This document shows, piece after piece, positions 53,398 to 62,822 of a stretch of 64,000 nt of DNA (the first letter of the stretch is position 1; every line of letters begins with the position of its first letter). This DNA comes from Staphylococcus sp. Marseille-Q5304 (lineage in GTDB: Bacteria > Bacillota > Bacilli > Staphylococcales > Staphylococcaceae): contig NZ_CALSFP010000001.1 in the NCBI RefSeq assembly GCF_943737015.1, positions 806,001 through 870,000 on the forward strand, given 5' to 3'. Below the pieces are notes generated by a model. It was not told where the DNA came from. It did no database searches and saw nothing but the letters and a program-made list of their open reading frames with translations. A program made the position numbers and the translations under genes.

Positions 53398-53432
53398 GTG
53401 CCCATGCATAAATTTTGCATGGGTACTTTTTT
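53398..53432 (+). terminator. Terminator of the hem operon
   Basis: Stem GTGCCCATGCA (53398-53408) with TGCATGGGTAC (53416-53426), then TTTTTT. Confidence 0.85.
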
Positions 53433-53483
53433 GTGATTAAATGCACATTGGAGCGTGACGATAAAGACGAAAGATGTGAGGAC

Positions 53484-54581
53484 ATGAAGATGCGATTAAA
53501 GAATAATATTATTGTATTCATTTTAGCACTTGTGATTAGTTTAATATTAAATGCTGTGCATATGTTACTACCATTTATGTTCGGACCTATCATTGCCAGT
53601 ATTATTTGTGTAAAAGTTTTCAAAATGAAAGTAGAGTGGCCTCAATCCTTAGGTTTACTAGGTATGATATTACTAGGTGTACAAATTGGTTCAACATTTA
53701 CTAAAAAAGTTATCCTCGAAATAAAGGATGATTGGTTATCAATTGTTTTCATTACCTTGATGCTATTAACCCTATCGATGATAATTGCATACTTCTTTAA
53801 GAAAATTGCAAAAGTAAATTATGAAACTGCAGTTTTAAGTGTCGTGCCCGGCGCCCTAAGTCAAATGTTGATTATGGCCGAAGAAAATAAAAAAGCTAAT
53901 ATTATGGTAGTGAGTTTAACTCAAACTTCTAGAATTATATTCGTAGTTATTTTAGTACCTTTAATATCATTTTTCTTTAAAGATTCAGGGTCCGGAAGTG
54001 CTGGAGCATCATCCGTGAAACCATTAACTCAAATGTTATCGCTTCCTAATGTAATAATATTAATTGTTGCAATTGCGCTTGTTTATTATATTATGGATAA
54101 GATTAAATTTCCTACTAAGCAATTGCTGGCACCGATTATAGTACTCATCGCGTGGAACTTAATTACAGGTATTAACTTTAAACTAGATAACTTCCTTATA
54201 GCAGGTGCACAAATTATTTATATGATTAGAATTGGTATCCAAATATCTAAATTGTTAGATCAGATGAAAGGCCGTGTCGCAGTAGCAATAGCTTTTCAAA
54301 ATATATCATTAATATTGTTGTCATTTATCATGGTATTGATTATTTCAACATTTACGAAACATCCTATCAATGAATTGTTCTTAGGTGCAGCCCCTGGAGG
54401 AATGAGTCAAATTGTTCTTGTTGCAATAGAAACAGGAGCGGATGTCGCCCGAATTTCTAGTTATCACATCTTTAGAATATTCTTTATCCTATTCGTAATA
54501 GCACCATTAATCAGTTATCTCTTAAAATATTTAGCAAAATTAGATCTTCAGAAAGAAAAAAACGAAGAATCACAAAGGTGA
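53484..54581 (+). CDS. AbrB-family (ammonia monooxygenase-like) membrane protein
   Basis: A 365-residue polytopic membrane protein with about ten hydrophobic segments. It shows the internal duplication of the AbrB membrane family: PGALSQMLIMAEENKKA near 125 and PGGMSQIVLVAIETGADVA near 305. A second ATG six bases downstream (53490) is also possible; an upstream open stretch overlaps the hemL terminator and is not coding. The function of this family is unknown; the name is historical and it is not the DNA-binding AbrB. It is a single gene between hemL and tag, convergent with tag. Confidence 0.85.
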   Translation: MKMRLKNNIIVFILALVISLILNAVHMLLPFMFGPIIASIICVKVFKMKVEWPQSLGLLGMILLGVQIGSTFTKKVILEIKDDWLSIVFITLMLLTLSMIIAYFFKKIAKVNYETAVLSVVPGALSQMLIMAEENKKANIMVVSLTQTSRIIFVVILVPLISFFFKDSGSGSAGASSVKPLTQMLSLPNVIILIVAIALVYYIMDKIKFPTKQLLAPIIVLIAWNLITGINFKLDNFLIAGAQIIYMIRIGIQISKLLDQMKGRVAVAIAFQNISLILLSFIMVLIISTFTKHPINELFLGAAPGGMSQIVLVAIETGADVARISSYHIFRIFFILFVIAPLISYLLKYLAKLDLQKEKNEESQR

Positions 54582-54597
54582 AAATTCATATATAAAT

Positions 54598-54637
54598 AAA
54601 CTGTCGATTAACTACAATGTTGATCGACAGTTTTTCT
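54598..54637. terminator. Terminator between convergent genes
   Basis: Perfect stem AAACTGTCGAT (54598-54608) with ATCGACAGTTT (54623-54633) followed by TT. Confidence 0.8.
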
Positions 54638-54663
54638 AGAATAAGATATTTTCAATTTGAATG

Positions 54664-55229
54664 TTATATAGTTTGGTTGTTTGGATTATGAGGACAATCA
54701 CGTAAGTGGGCGTTATATAAACCTGCTGCTTCTAAAAATGAAAATACTGTAACTGGACCTAAGAATTTAAAACCGTAACTTTTAAGTTTTTTAGATAAAC
54801 GTGTTGCTCGTTCATCTACCGTAATACGGTCGCTTGAATGAATATACCCCATGTCTATTGGTTCATCATCTACGTATGACCATAGAAACTTACTAAAACT
54901 TCCATAATCTTCCTCAATTTTAAAATAACCTTTAGCTTGACTCACAATCGCTTCCAATTTCTTACGATTATGAACGATATTTGGAAATTCCATAAGTGCG
55001 TCTATATCACTCTCTGTCATCTGTGCAATTTTTCTGGTTGAAAATCATGAAAGGCTGCTTCATAAGATGCTTTCTTTTTTAAAATAGTTAACCAAGATAA
55101 GCCTGCGTGTTGGGATTCAAGTGCTAATAATTTAAATAATTGATGACTATCATATAATGGTTTGCCCCAAACTTCATCATGATATTTTAAATAAACAGGA
55201 TCTTTAGTACCAAAAGCGCATTCATTCAT
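54664..55229 (-). pseudogene. tag: DNA-3-methyladenine glycosylase I, frameshifted
   Basis: Tag removes 3-methyladenine from alkylated DNA. The start is ATG at 55229 (MNECAFGTKDPVYLKYHDEV) after AGGAGG. The frame runs through HDEVWGKPLYDSHQLFKLL and ESQHAGLSWLTILKKK, then stops at 55017 after EKLHR. The rest of the protein (MTESDIDALMEFPNIVHNRK, GPVTVFSFLEAAGLYNAHLRDCP with the zinc ligands) continues in another frame to 54664. At 55029-55033 there are five A (minus strand) where six would read EKIAQMTESDID, as expected for the family, so one A has been lost. Both halves are otherwise intact, which suggests a recent event, a sequence error, or a slippery homopolymer. The usual length would be about 187 residues. 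Confidence 0.9.
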
Positions 55230-55375
55230 TTTTATTCCTCCTGTGGATTGACTTATTTTATTATCCATTATACTATAAATGATGAAAATGAATAATGTCG
55301 ATTGGGAAGAGTAAATAGAGTTGAATTTCACAGAGAGTGCATATAGGCTGAGAATGTACATTTTACTTTGTTGAA

Positions 55376-55551
55376 GGTAGCCCAGAATAATCTTTGATTG
55401 AACGGCTGTGGAGAGTAAACAGTTAAAGTAGATGAAAGCGTGATTGAGCGTTAATCATAAATTAAGTGCTCGAGATGCATATTTCACATCTTGAGAATTT
55501 AGGTGGTACCACGGAATATCCGTCCTATATGATTTAGGACGGATATTTTTA
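55376..55551 (+). promoter_or_regulatory. T-box leader of valS with terminator
   Basis: The T-box motif AGGTGGTACCACG lies at 55501-55513. The terminator AATATCCGTCCTA (55515-55527) with TAGGACGGATATT (55534-55546) plus T follows. The upstream leader has the stem-I-like AGAGTAAAC region. Control by uncharged tRNA(Val) is inferred from the gene; the specifier codon was not assigned. Confidence 0.9.
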
Positions 55552-55572
55552 TATTTAAGGAGGATGTTGTAA

Positions 55573-58203
55573 ATGGAGATGAAACCAAAGTATAACCCGA
55601 GCGAAGTTGAATCGGGTCGCTATGACCAATGGGTTAATAATGGTTATTTTGAAGCGGAAGGTAGTCAAACTAAAGAAACATATACGATCGTAATCCCACC
55701 TCCAAATGTGACTGGTAAATTACATTTAGGACATGCATGGGATACGACTTTACAAGATATCATTACACGTATGAAACGTATGCAAGGTTATGACACTTTA
55801 TATTTACCTGGTATGGATCATGCAGGTATTGCGACTCAAGCTAAAGTTGAAGCTAAGTTAAACGAACAAGGTATTTCACGACATGATATTGGCCGTGAAA
55901 AATTCTTAGAACAAGCATGGGATTGGAAAGAAGAATACGCACAGTTTATTCGCAGTCAATGGGCTAAACTAGGATTAGGTTTAGATTATAGTAGAGAGCG
56001 TTTCACATTAGATGAAGGTCTTAGTAAAGCAGTTAAAAAGGTCTTTGTTGATATGTACAACAAAGGATTAATTTATCGCGGAGAATATATTATTAACTGG
56101 GATCCTCATACACGTACTGCATTATCTGATATCGAGGTTATTCATGAAGATGTACAAGGGAAATTCTATCACTTTAAATATCCTTATGCCGATGGTGATG
56201 GATTTATTGAGATTGCTACAACACGCCCTGAAACTATGTTAGGGGATACAGCTATTGTAGTTAACCCAGATGATGAGCGCTATAAAGATGTTATTGGTAA
56301 AAAGGTTATTTTACCTATCGTTGGGCGTGAATTACCAATTTTAGCAGATGAATATGTCGATAAAGAATTTGGTAGTGGTGCAATGAAAGTGACACCTGCA
56401 CATGATCCAAATGATTTCGAAATAGGTAATCGTCATGACTTAGAACGCATCGTAGTTATGGATGAATCTGGTAAGATGAATCAACACGCTGATAAATATG
56501 AAGGTATGGATCGATTTGATTGTCGTAAACAACTTGTTGAAGACTTAAAGGCTGAAGATCTTGTTATAAAAATCGAAGAACATGAACATTCTGTCGGACA
56601 TTCTGAACGTTCTGGTGCGATTGTCGAACCTTATTTATCAACACAATGGTTCGTTAAAATGAAACCACTTGCCGAACAAGCACTCAATAACCAAGATACT
56701 GATAACCGTATAGACTTTGTTCCGCAAAGATTTGAAAAGACTTTCAACCGTTGGATGGATGAAATAAGAGATTGGACGATTTCACGTCAGTTATGGTGGG
56801 GTCATCAAATCCCTGCATGGTATCACAATGAAACTGGTGAAATGTATGTAGGAGAAGAAGCGCCATCAGATATTGAGAACTGGACACAAGATGAAGATGT
56901 ACTTGATACTTGGTTCTCAAGTGCTCTATGGCCGTTCTCAACTTTAGGTTGGCCAGATTTAGATAATGAAGATTATCATCGTTATTTCCCAACAAATGTA
57001 TTAGTTACAGGATATGACATCATCTTTTTCTGGGTAGCTAGAATGATTTTCCAAGGATTAGAATTTACTGGGCAACGTCCATTTAATGATGTGTTACTAC
57101 ATGGCTTAGTACGTGCAGAAGATGGACGTAAAATGAGTAAATCCCTTGGAAATGGCGTTGATCCAATGGATGTTATTAATGAATATGGTGCAGATAGTTT
57201 AAGATACTTCCTAGCAACTGGTTCTTCACCAGGTCATGATTTACGTTATTCAACTGAAAAGGTTGAATCCGTATGGAATTTCATTAATAAAATATGGAAT
57301 GCGGCACGATTTAGCCTCATGAACATTGGCGAAGAGTTTAAAGTTGAAGATGTTGATTTATCAGGCAACTTGTCATTAGCAGATAAATGGATTTTAACGC
57401 GATTAAATGAAACAATAAAAACAGTAACTGAGTTAAGTGATAAATATGAATTCGGCGAAGTTGGTCGTGCACTATATAACTTCATTTGGGATGAATTCTG
57501 TGATTGGTATATTGAAATGAGTAAGATTCCAATGAATAGTGATGACGAAAGTCAAAAACAAGTCACGCGTTCCGTATTAACTTATGTATTAGATAATACG
57601 ATGAGAATGTTACATCCATTTATGCCTTTCGTAACAGAACAAATTTGGCAGAATCTTCCACATGAAGGTGACACAATTGTCAAAGCAGCTTGGCCACAAG
57701 TTAATGACGCGTTAGTTTTTGATGAAAGTAAGGAAACAATGCAACATCTAGTTGAGATTATAAAATCTGTAAGAACATCTAGGTTAGAAGTGGATACACC
57801 GTTATCTAAAGCGATACCTATTTTCATCCGTGCGAAAGATAGCAATATTAAACAAACATTAAATGACAATTCAAACTATATTGATCGTTTCTGTCATCCA
57901 AGTGAATTAACAATAGATACAGAAATCGACATTCCAGAAAAAGCTATGACTTCTATAACAACGGCGGGAGAAGTTGTGCTACCATTAGAAGGGCTCATAG
58001 ATATGGATAAAGAGATAGCTAGATTAGAAAATGAACTTGTCAAATGGGAAAAAGAATTAGACAGAGTAAATAAAAAATTAGCGAATGAAAACTTTGTAAA
58101 TAAAGCACCTGAAAAAATTATTAATGAAGAACGTGAGAAAAAACAAACGTATCAAGAAAAATATGACGGTGTTAAATTACGAATTAATCAATTAAAAGCA
58201 TAG
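55573..58203 (+). CDS. valS: Valyl-tRNA synthetase
   Basis: Charges tRNA(Val) and edits mischarged threonine. The 876-residue class I enzyme has the HIGH motif in [11 protein letters not shown] near residue 47. The CP1 editing domain (about 200-340) contains [13 protein letters not shown] and [15 protein letters not shown]. The KMSKS motif is [11 protein letters not shown] near 520. The anticodon-binding domain begins near 600, and a C-terminal coiled coil (about 810-876, [20 protein letters not shown]) ends the protein. Start ATG follows GGAGG; controlled by the T-box leader. It is followed 11 bases later by folC. Confidence 0.97.
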   Translation: MEMKPKYNPSEVESGRYDQWVNNGYFEAEGSQTKETYTIVIPPPNVTGKLHLGHAWDTTLQDIITRMKRMQGYDTLYLPGMDHAGIATQAKVEAKLNEQGISRHDIGREKFLEQAWDWKEEYAQFIRSQWAKLGLGLDYSRERFTLDEGLSKAVKKVFVDMYNKGLIYRGEYIINWDPHTRTALSDIEVIHEDVQGKFYHFKYPYADGDGFIEIATTRPETMLGDTAIVVNPDDERYKDVIGKKVILPIVGRELPILADEYVDKEFGSGAMKVTPAHDPNDFEIGNRHDLERIVVMDESGKMNQHADKYEGMDRFDCRKQLVEDLKAEDLVIKIEEHEHSVGHSERSGAIVEPYLSTQWFVKMKPLAEQALNNQDTDNRIDFVPQRFEKTFNRWMDEIRDWTISRQLWWGHQIPAWYHNETGEMYVGEEAPSDIENWTQDEDVLDTWFSSALWPFSTLGWPDLDNEDYHRYFPTNVLVTGYDIIFFWVARMIFQGLEFTGQRPFNDVLLHGLVRAEDGRKMSKSLGNGVDPMDVINEYGADSLRYFLATGSSPGHDLRYSTEKVESVWNFINKIWNAARFSLMNIGEEFKVEDVDLSGNLSLADKWILTRLNETIKTVTELSDKYEFGEVGRALYNFIWDEFCDWYIEMSKIPMNSDDESQKQVTRSVLTYVLDNTMRMLHPFMPFVTEQIWQNLPHEGDTIVKAAWPQVNDALVFDESKETMQHLVEIIKSVRTSRLEVDTPLSKAIPIFIRAKDSNIKQTLNDNSNYIDRFCHPSELTIDTEIDIPEKAMTSITTAGEVVLPLEGLIDMDKEIARLENELVKWEKELDRVNKKLANENFVNKAPEKIINEEREKKQTYQEKYDGVKLRINQLKA

Positions 58204-58214
58204 GAGTCGTAGAG

Positions 58215-59477
58215 ATGAATTACCTAGACAGCTTATATTGGATACATGAACAAACTAAGTTTGGTGTGAAACCTGGTGTGAGACGTATGGAATGGATGCT
58301 CCAACGTTTGAATAATCCTCAAGAAAATATCCGTGGTATTCATGTAGGTGGAACAAATGGGAAAGGTTCTACCGTTGCATACTTAAGAACTGCATTAGTA
58401 GAAAACGGATATCAAGTTGGAACATTCACTTCTCCATTTGTTGAGATTTTTAATGAACGCATCGGATTAAATGGAGAACCTATTTCTGATGATGCCATTG
58501 TCGAATTAGTGAAACATGTCAAGCCTGTCAGTGAAGCATTAGTACAAGAAACAGAATTAGGTTCAGCAACTGAATTTGAAATTATTACCACGATGATGTT
58601 TTTATATTTTGGAGAAATACATCCAGTGGATTTTGTCATAGTTGAAGCGGGTTTAGGCATAGCAAATGATTCTACAAATGTGTTTAAACCGATACTTTCA
58701 ATACTTACAAGTATTGGTTTAGATCATACTGAAATTTTAGGAAATACATTTGCGGATATAGCTAGAGACAAAGGTGAAATCGTGAAGACAGAGACACCTG
58801 TAATTTACGCTGTTAAAAACGAGGATGCCTTAAAAATTATTCGAAATAACGTTGAAGAAAGAAATGCGATAGGTATCGAGTTAGATAGAGAAATTAGCGT
58901 TATTTCCGATGATGAAGAATTCACTTATCGTTACAAAGATTATGAACTTGAAAACTTATTACTAGATATGAAAGGTGAACACCAAAAAGAAAATGCAGCA
59001 TTAGCAATAACAGCACTTATTGAAATGTATGAATCTAATATAGTAGATTTAGATTTTAATAAGATGATAAATGGTATAGAATCTGTAAGTTGGATAGGTA
59101 GAATTGAACAAGTTAAGGAAGAACCAATCATCATTTTAGATGGTGCACATAATGTAGAAAGTGTAGAAGCATTAACAGATACATTAAAAAAATATTATAA
59201 GATAGATAACATAGATATACTATTTTCAGCTATTCAAGGTAAACCATTACATGAAATGTTGGATCAACTTACTACGATTGCCTCAACGATGTATATTACT
59301 GAATTTGATTTTCCAAAGGGTTTAACAAAGGAAGAAATATACGAAGAATTACAATATGATGATAAAGAAATCATTTATGATTATGTTGACTTTATTGAAA
59401 ACTATAACGGCGAAGGTTTAATAATTACGGGTAGTTTATATTTTATTAGTGACGTTAAAACTAAGGTTAAATTTTAA
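58215..59477 (+). CDS. folC: Folylpolyglutamate synthase / dihydrofolate synthase
   Basis: Adds glutamate to folates (and to dihydropteroate in the bifunctional form). The 420-residue Mur-ligase-type protein has the P-loop HVGGTNGKGSTVAYLRTAL near 40-58, TSPFVEIFNERIGLNG near 75, the omega-type segment EAGLGIANDSTNVF near 142, and ILDGAHNVESVEAL near 308. The metal and catalytic Lys region is present, but the usual signature is slightly degenerate (GLGIANDSTN where GLGGRLDATN is common). It is the second gene after valS, as in other bacilli. Confidence 0.94.
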   Translation: MNYLDSLYWIHEQTKFGVKPGVRRMEWMLQRLNNPQENIRGIHVGGTNGKGSTVAYLRTALVENGYQVGTFTSPFVEIFNERIGLNGEPISDDAIVELVKHVKPVSEALVQETELGSATEFEIITTMMFLYFGEIHPVDFVIVEAGLGIANDSTNVFKPILSILTSIGLDHTEILGNTFADIARDKGEIVKTETPVIYAVKNEDALKIIRNNVEERNAIGIELDREISVISDDEEFTYRYKDYELENLLLDMKGEHQKENAALAITALIEMYESNIVDLDFNKMINGIESVSWIGRIEQVKEEPIIILDGAHNVESVEALTDTLKKYYKIDNIDILFSAIQGKPLHEMLDQLTTIASTMYITEFDFPKGLTKEEIYEELQYDDKEIIYDYVDFIENYNGEGLIITGSLYFISDVKTKVKF

Positions 59478-59533
59478 TTATTTGCATCTAAGTTAATTAA
59501 TATATTTTGTTTTGCTGGAAGGAGAAGTTTAAT

Positions 59534-59767
59534 TTGAATAAAGACATTAAGTATCCACAATTGAGGCTATTGATTGATGTCATCGGTTCATTAGCAGCAG
59601 TAGGCTTTGTAATTATGATGGTATTCGGTAGTTATTTTAAAAATGACACAACTGGTTTTGAATTAGGAATCAATTTAACAGGAGAACTTATGCCAGTATC
59701 TATGACATTTTTAAGTATTGTAATTATTTGTGCGGTAGCTTCTATCGTCTTGCAAAGAATTAAATAA
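59534..59767 (+). CDS. Small membrane protein of unknown function
   Basis: A 77-residue protein from TTG 59534; GGAAGGAG lies 10 bases before it, so this start is better than the ATG at 59507. Two hydrophobic segments span about residues 11-33 (LLIDVIGSLAAVGFVIMMVF) and 52-74 (SMTFLSIVIICAVASIVL), so it is probably inserted in the membrane twice. I do not recognise the family. It follows folC by 56 bases and may be co-transcribed. Confidence 0.7.
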   Translation: MNKDIKYPQLRLLIDVIGSLAAVGFVIMMVFGSYFKNDTTGFELGINLTGELMPVSMTFLSIVIICAVASIVLQRIK

Positions 59768-59789
59768 TCCGGCTTTTTATGCAAAAGAG

Positions 59790-59880
59790 AGTGGACAGTA
59801 ATCGAATTTTTAATGGAAAATTCGTGGTCACACCTAAATGAAAAAAGTCTGAGACACCTATTTTTGTCTCAGACTTTTGT
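59790..59880. repeat. Dispersed intergenic repeat, copy 3, with terminator hairpin
   Basis: A degraded unit A (GTGGACAGTAATCGAATTTT to TTCGTGGTCACAC) is followed by unit B (AAGTCTGAGACA with TGTCTCAGACTT, 59846-59876). Unit B has the same loop as copies 1 and 2. It lies between convergent genes and ends in T on both strands, so it works as a bidirectional terminator. Confidence 0.75.
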
Positions 59881-59881
59881 T

Positions 59882-60640
59882 TTATTTATTTACGTATTCT
59901 GCAATTGCATCTCTTAAAAACTGCGTACCACCCTTAACGTGTTTATCATAATATGCAGTAAATCGTTCGTCTGCGATATACATTTCGGCTAACCCGAGAT
60001 GTGCCTCTTTCGTGTATCTTGGCCAAGTGTAAGTCAGCCATTGACGATGCTTATCAGCGAGTAATTGCGCCTCTTCTGAAGTTGGGTCTTGTGTTTGATA
60101 TGCATCTGCGAGTAATTCTAGTATTTCATGCTCTAATTGTTTAAATTGTTGGAAGTCTTTCTCGGACATTCCCATAACTTTCGCATTGCTCTTATCAATC
60201 ATATCATTACCATATTTTTCTCTTATTTCATCCCCGTAAAGTGCTTCATTTTTATCAATCATGTCTTGTTTAAATCCTTCAAATTTTTCGTTATCATTCA
60301 TAGTTACCTTTCCTTTATGGTAGGCTAGCGTTTTTTCAATTGTCGTGAGTATTTGGTCTAAACGATCTCGTTTAGCGGTTAATTTACGATGTTGTTCATC
60401 TAATGTTTCAATTTGGTTATACGATGGTTCGTTTAGTAATTTTTTTATCTGTTGTAGTGATAAATCTAATTCTCGATAAAAAACAATCTGTTGTAATACA
60501 TCGACGTGTGTAGTTTGATAAATACGATAACCTGCTTGATTAATTCTTGATGGTTTGAGTAAATCAATTTCATCATAATAACGTAACGTACGTGGACTTA
60601 CACCTGAAATTTTAGCTAGTTCACTAACTGTGTACTCCAT
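59882..60640 (-). CDS. MerR-family regulator with TipAS-type ligand domain
   Basis: A 252-residue regulator. The N-terminal winged helix (1-70) is MerR-type: YTVSELAKISGVSPRTLRYY and LLKPSRINQAGYRIYQ. A coiled coil (about 76-110, LDEQHRKLTAKRDRLDQIL) links dimers. The C-terminal part (about 118-250) is like the TipAS antibiotic-recognition domain: EKFEGFKQDMIDKNEALYGD and YADERF-like AEMYIADERFTAYYD. Such regulators bind cyclic peptide drugs or small hydrophobic ligands. It has its own start at 60640 (after AGGAGGTG), divergent from the fabH-like gene with a gap of 165 bases, so control of that gene is possible. No Cys is in the DNA-binding part. Confidence 0.92.
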   Translation of the reverse strand: MEYTVSELAKISGVSPRTLRYYDEIDLLKPSRINQAGYRIYQTTHVDVLQQIVFYRELDLSLQQIKKLLNEPSYNQIETLDEQHRKLTAKRDRLDQILTTIEKTLAYHKGKVTMNDNEKFEGFKQDMIDKNEALYGDEIREKYGNDMIDKSNAKVMGMSEKDFQQFKQLEHEILELLADAYQTQDPTSEEAQLLADKHRQWLTYTWPRYTKEAHLGLAEMYIADERFTAYYDKHVKGGTQFLRDAIAEYVNK

Positions 60641-60805
60641 AACATCACCTCCTACAATTGCAATATAAACTATGACGTAACGTAAACCTCAATACTAAAA
60701 TAGCATATTTTTATACTAAGCATGTTTTTAATAATATTTGCTATTGTATATTGTTCAGTGGTAAGTTTTATGTAGATTAACTAAGGGTCAATAGGGGGAT
60801 TATAA

Positions 60806-61786
60806 ATGAATTCGTTAGCAAAAATTACAGCCCATGGGAAATATGTTCCGTCTAAAGTAATGACGAATGAAGATTTTGAAAAAATTGTAGAAACTTCTGA
60901 TGAATGGATACAACAAAGAACCGGTATTAAAGAACGTAGAATTACTGCTGATAACGAATACACGAGTGATATGAGCTATCAGGCAATTTTAAATCTCAAA
61001 GAGAAGTACAATGTAGATTTAACTGATGTAGACATGATTATTAACGCAACAATGACACCCGACTATAAAACGCCAAGCGTAGCAGCATACGTACAAGCTA
61101 GACTTGGACTTAAACAATGTGGTTCATTAGATATTAATGCAGCCTGCGCAGGTTTTGCTTATGGATTGAATATAGCGAATGGGTTGATTACTTCTGGACA
61201 ACATAAAAAGGTATTAGTGGTCGGGGCAGAGGCTTTATCAAAAATTACCGATTATAAAGACAGAAATACATGCATTTTATTTGGTGATGGTGCAGCAGCA
61301 TTTTTAGTAGAATATAGTGAAGATGAAACGAGTTTCATCGCGAGTAGCACAGGTACTGATGGTGAAAAAGGGAAATATCTCTATAGTACAGATCTATCTA
61401 ATAAGATGTTTGACGAAGACATGGAAAATCCTGGGTATATCGTACAAAATGGTCGCGGTGTATATAAATGGGCAGTTACTAATGTGCCACAAGTTATTCA
61501 AAACACATTATCTCAAACTGAATATAGTATAGATGATTTAAATTGGTTTGTACCACATAGTGCGAATGCACGTATGATTGAAGCAATTTGTAAAAAGTCT
61601 GGTATCAGTTATGACAAAGCATTAATGAGTTTACAATATTTTGGAAATACCTCTTCTGCAACGATACCTCTCGCAATTGATTTAGCAATGGAGCAACAAA
61701 AGTTAAATAAAGGAGATTTAATGTTGCTCGTTGGTTTTGGTGGAGGATTAACTTACGCCTCTACTTTGATAAAATGGACGATTTAA
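60806..61786 (+). CDS. 3-oxoacyl-ACP synthase III (FabH-like, likely second copy)
   Basis: Condenses acyl-CoA with malonyl-ACP to start fatty acid synthesis. The 326-residue thiolase-fold protein keeps the full catalytic triad: Cys114 (DINAACAGF), His251 (FVPHSANARM) and Asn281 (FGNTSSATIPLA). It should therefore be active. The housekeeping fabH is normally beside fabF elsewhere in staphylococcal chromosomes, so this one is likely a paralogue (FabH2), perhaps with another primer choice such as branched acyl-CoA; not testable here. It lies alone, divergent from the MerR/TipAS gene. A hairpin follows. Confidence 0.88.
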   Translation: MNSLAKITAHGKYVPSKVMTNEDFEKIVETSDEWIQQRTGIKERRITADNEYTSDMSYQAILNLKEKYNVDLTDVDMIINATMTPDYKTPSVAAYVQARLGLKQCGSLDINAACAGFAYGLNIANGLITSGQHKKVLVVGAEALSKITDYKDRNTCILFGDGAAAFLVEYSEDETSFIASSTGTDGEKGKYLYSTDLSNKMFDEDMENPGYIVQNGRGVYKWAVTNVPQVIQNTLSQTEYSIDDLNWFVPHSANARMIEAICKKSGISYDKALMSLQYFGNTSSATIPLAIDLAMEQQKLNKGDLMLLVGFGGGLTYASTLIKWTI

Positions 61787-61828
61787 TAATACTTAAGTAT
61801 AGAATTTAGAATATCAATTTCTAGCATT

Positions 61829-61863
61829 AAGCCCATCAAAGTTTCTGCAAACTTGATGGGCTT
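61829..61863 (+). terminator. Hairpin after the fabH-like gene
   Basis: Stem AAGCCCATCAA (61829-61839) with TTGATGGGCTT (61853-61863). T-run weak. Confidence 0.65.
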
Positions 61864-61889
61864 AAATTATATCGATAATTAGTTTTGAC

Positions 61890-61967
61890 TTTGCTCGCTT
61901 ACCTAGGGGGCTGGGTCGAGCCTCGGTCTCGACACACATCCTGCTCCCTCTGGTGTCTCGCAAGCAA
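61890..61967. repeat. GC-rich imperfect inverted-repeat element
   Basis: About 78 bases much richer in GC than the surrounding sequence. The ends TTTGCTCGC and TCTCGCAAGCAA form an imperfect outer pairing, AGGGGGCTGG with CCTGCTCCCT a second, and GTCGAG (61915-61920) with CTCGAC (61928-61933) a perfect inner hairpin. No coding content. Its make-up is foreign to the window and fits an intergenic repeat or the remains of a mobile element. Confidence 0.55.
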
Positions 61968-62225
61968 CATCACTTTTTATATATGATTATTATAAAATAT
62001 GACAATTACGTAAATTATAAAGTACAACCTCACCAATTTAACGACTTGTCTTTAAATTAAAAGTTTTAACAACTCTCAATTAACTCTACCAATGGTAACT
62101 GAAATGATACCACACATATTGAGAAACATTTAGTAGAAACGATTCCAGAAAAAATTTAATATTTTCTATGGTGCTGCCTCTTATCAACTTAAAGCGATGT
62201 AAAATCATATTTTATTTAAAGATGT
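61968..62225. other. Intergenic, no feature seen
   Basis: About 260 AT-rich bases between the GC-rich element and the MarR promoter. No gene or clear structure was found. Confidence 0.4.
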
Positions 62226-62280
62226 TTGTGTAAATATACAAATAATGATATCATTAAATTAGTTAGGTACCTAACTAATT
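62226..62280 (+). promoter_or_regulatory. marR promoter with 24-bp perfect palindromic operator
   Basis: TTGTGT (62226-62231), 17 bases, TATCAT (62249-62254). A perfect 24-bp palindrome spans 62257-62280; its half-site is AATTAGTTAGGT, and it starts 2 bases after the -10 and ends at the ribosome site AGGAGG (62281-62286). It would cover the start of transcription, the classic position for a self-repressing MarR operator. The GTTAG half-site recalls that reported for S. aureus MepR (from memory). Confidence 0.8.
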
Positions 62281-62294
62281 AGGAGGCAGTTTTC

Positions 62295-62822
62295 ATGAAA
62301 GATTTTTATTTATACGATAGTCCTTCTTTTAAAAGACTTAAAAATTTACGACAAGATTATCCAGAGTTAGATCCGAATTCTGTAATGCTTTATTTAGAGT
62401 TACAGAAAACTTATAAGTTAATGAAAGAAAAGCACGATAATTTAATGCAACAGTACGAAATATCAGATGCAAAATTTACAATTATGATGTTATTAACTAA
62501 AGAACAAGATATGACATTAGCGCCATCACAATTATCAAAAAAGATAGGAAGTAAAAAATCTACTATTACTGGCATTTTAAAAGGGATGGAGAATAAAGGT
62601 TTAATTCAAAGAAAGTTATATGAAGAAGACAAAAGAACTAATTATGTACAGCTTACGAAAGAGGGATTAACTGTATTAAAAAAAGTTTTACCAGAAAATT
62701 ATGAATTAGTATCTAGTATGTTTGAAACTTTCACTTCAGAAGAAAAGGAGACTTTTTATAATTTAATAAGCAAGTTAAAAAATAAATTATTAAAGGATGA
62801 GGAAAATGAAGAAGAAAATTGA
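62295..62822 (+). CDS. MarR-family transcriptional regulator (possibly MepR-like)
   Basis: A 175-residue winged-helix repressor. The MarR domain (about residues 40-165) has LSKKIGSKKSTITGILKGME (recognition helix) and the wing QRKLYEEDKRTNYVQLTKEG. The first 35 residues form an extra N-terminal part not typical of the family. The protein has no cysteine, so thiol oxidation is not its signal. It overlaps the next gene by 17 bases and follows the palindromic operator, so self-repression is likely. The neighbouring mepB-like gene suggests a MepR role, but length and sequence differ from the S. aureus protein as I recall it. Confidence 0.88.
   Translation: MKDFYLYDSPSFKRLKNLRQDYPELDPNSVMLYLELQKTYKLMKEKHDNLMQQYEISDAKFTIMMLLTKEQDMTLAPSQLSKKIGSKKSTITGILKGMENKGLIQRKLYEEDKRTNYVQLTKEGLTVLKKVLPENYELVSSMFETFTSEEKETFYNLISKLKNKLLKDEENEEEN

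Noticed and set aside
54664-55361. Two overlapping minus-strand genes in place of tag
   Set aside because: Each half matches a different part of one glycosylase, and one inserted base joins them. The N-terminal extension upstream of 55229 is AT-rich leader, not protein.
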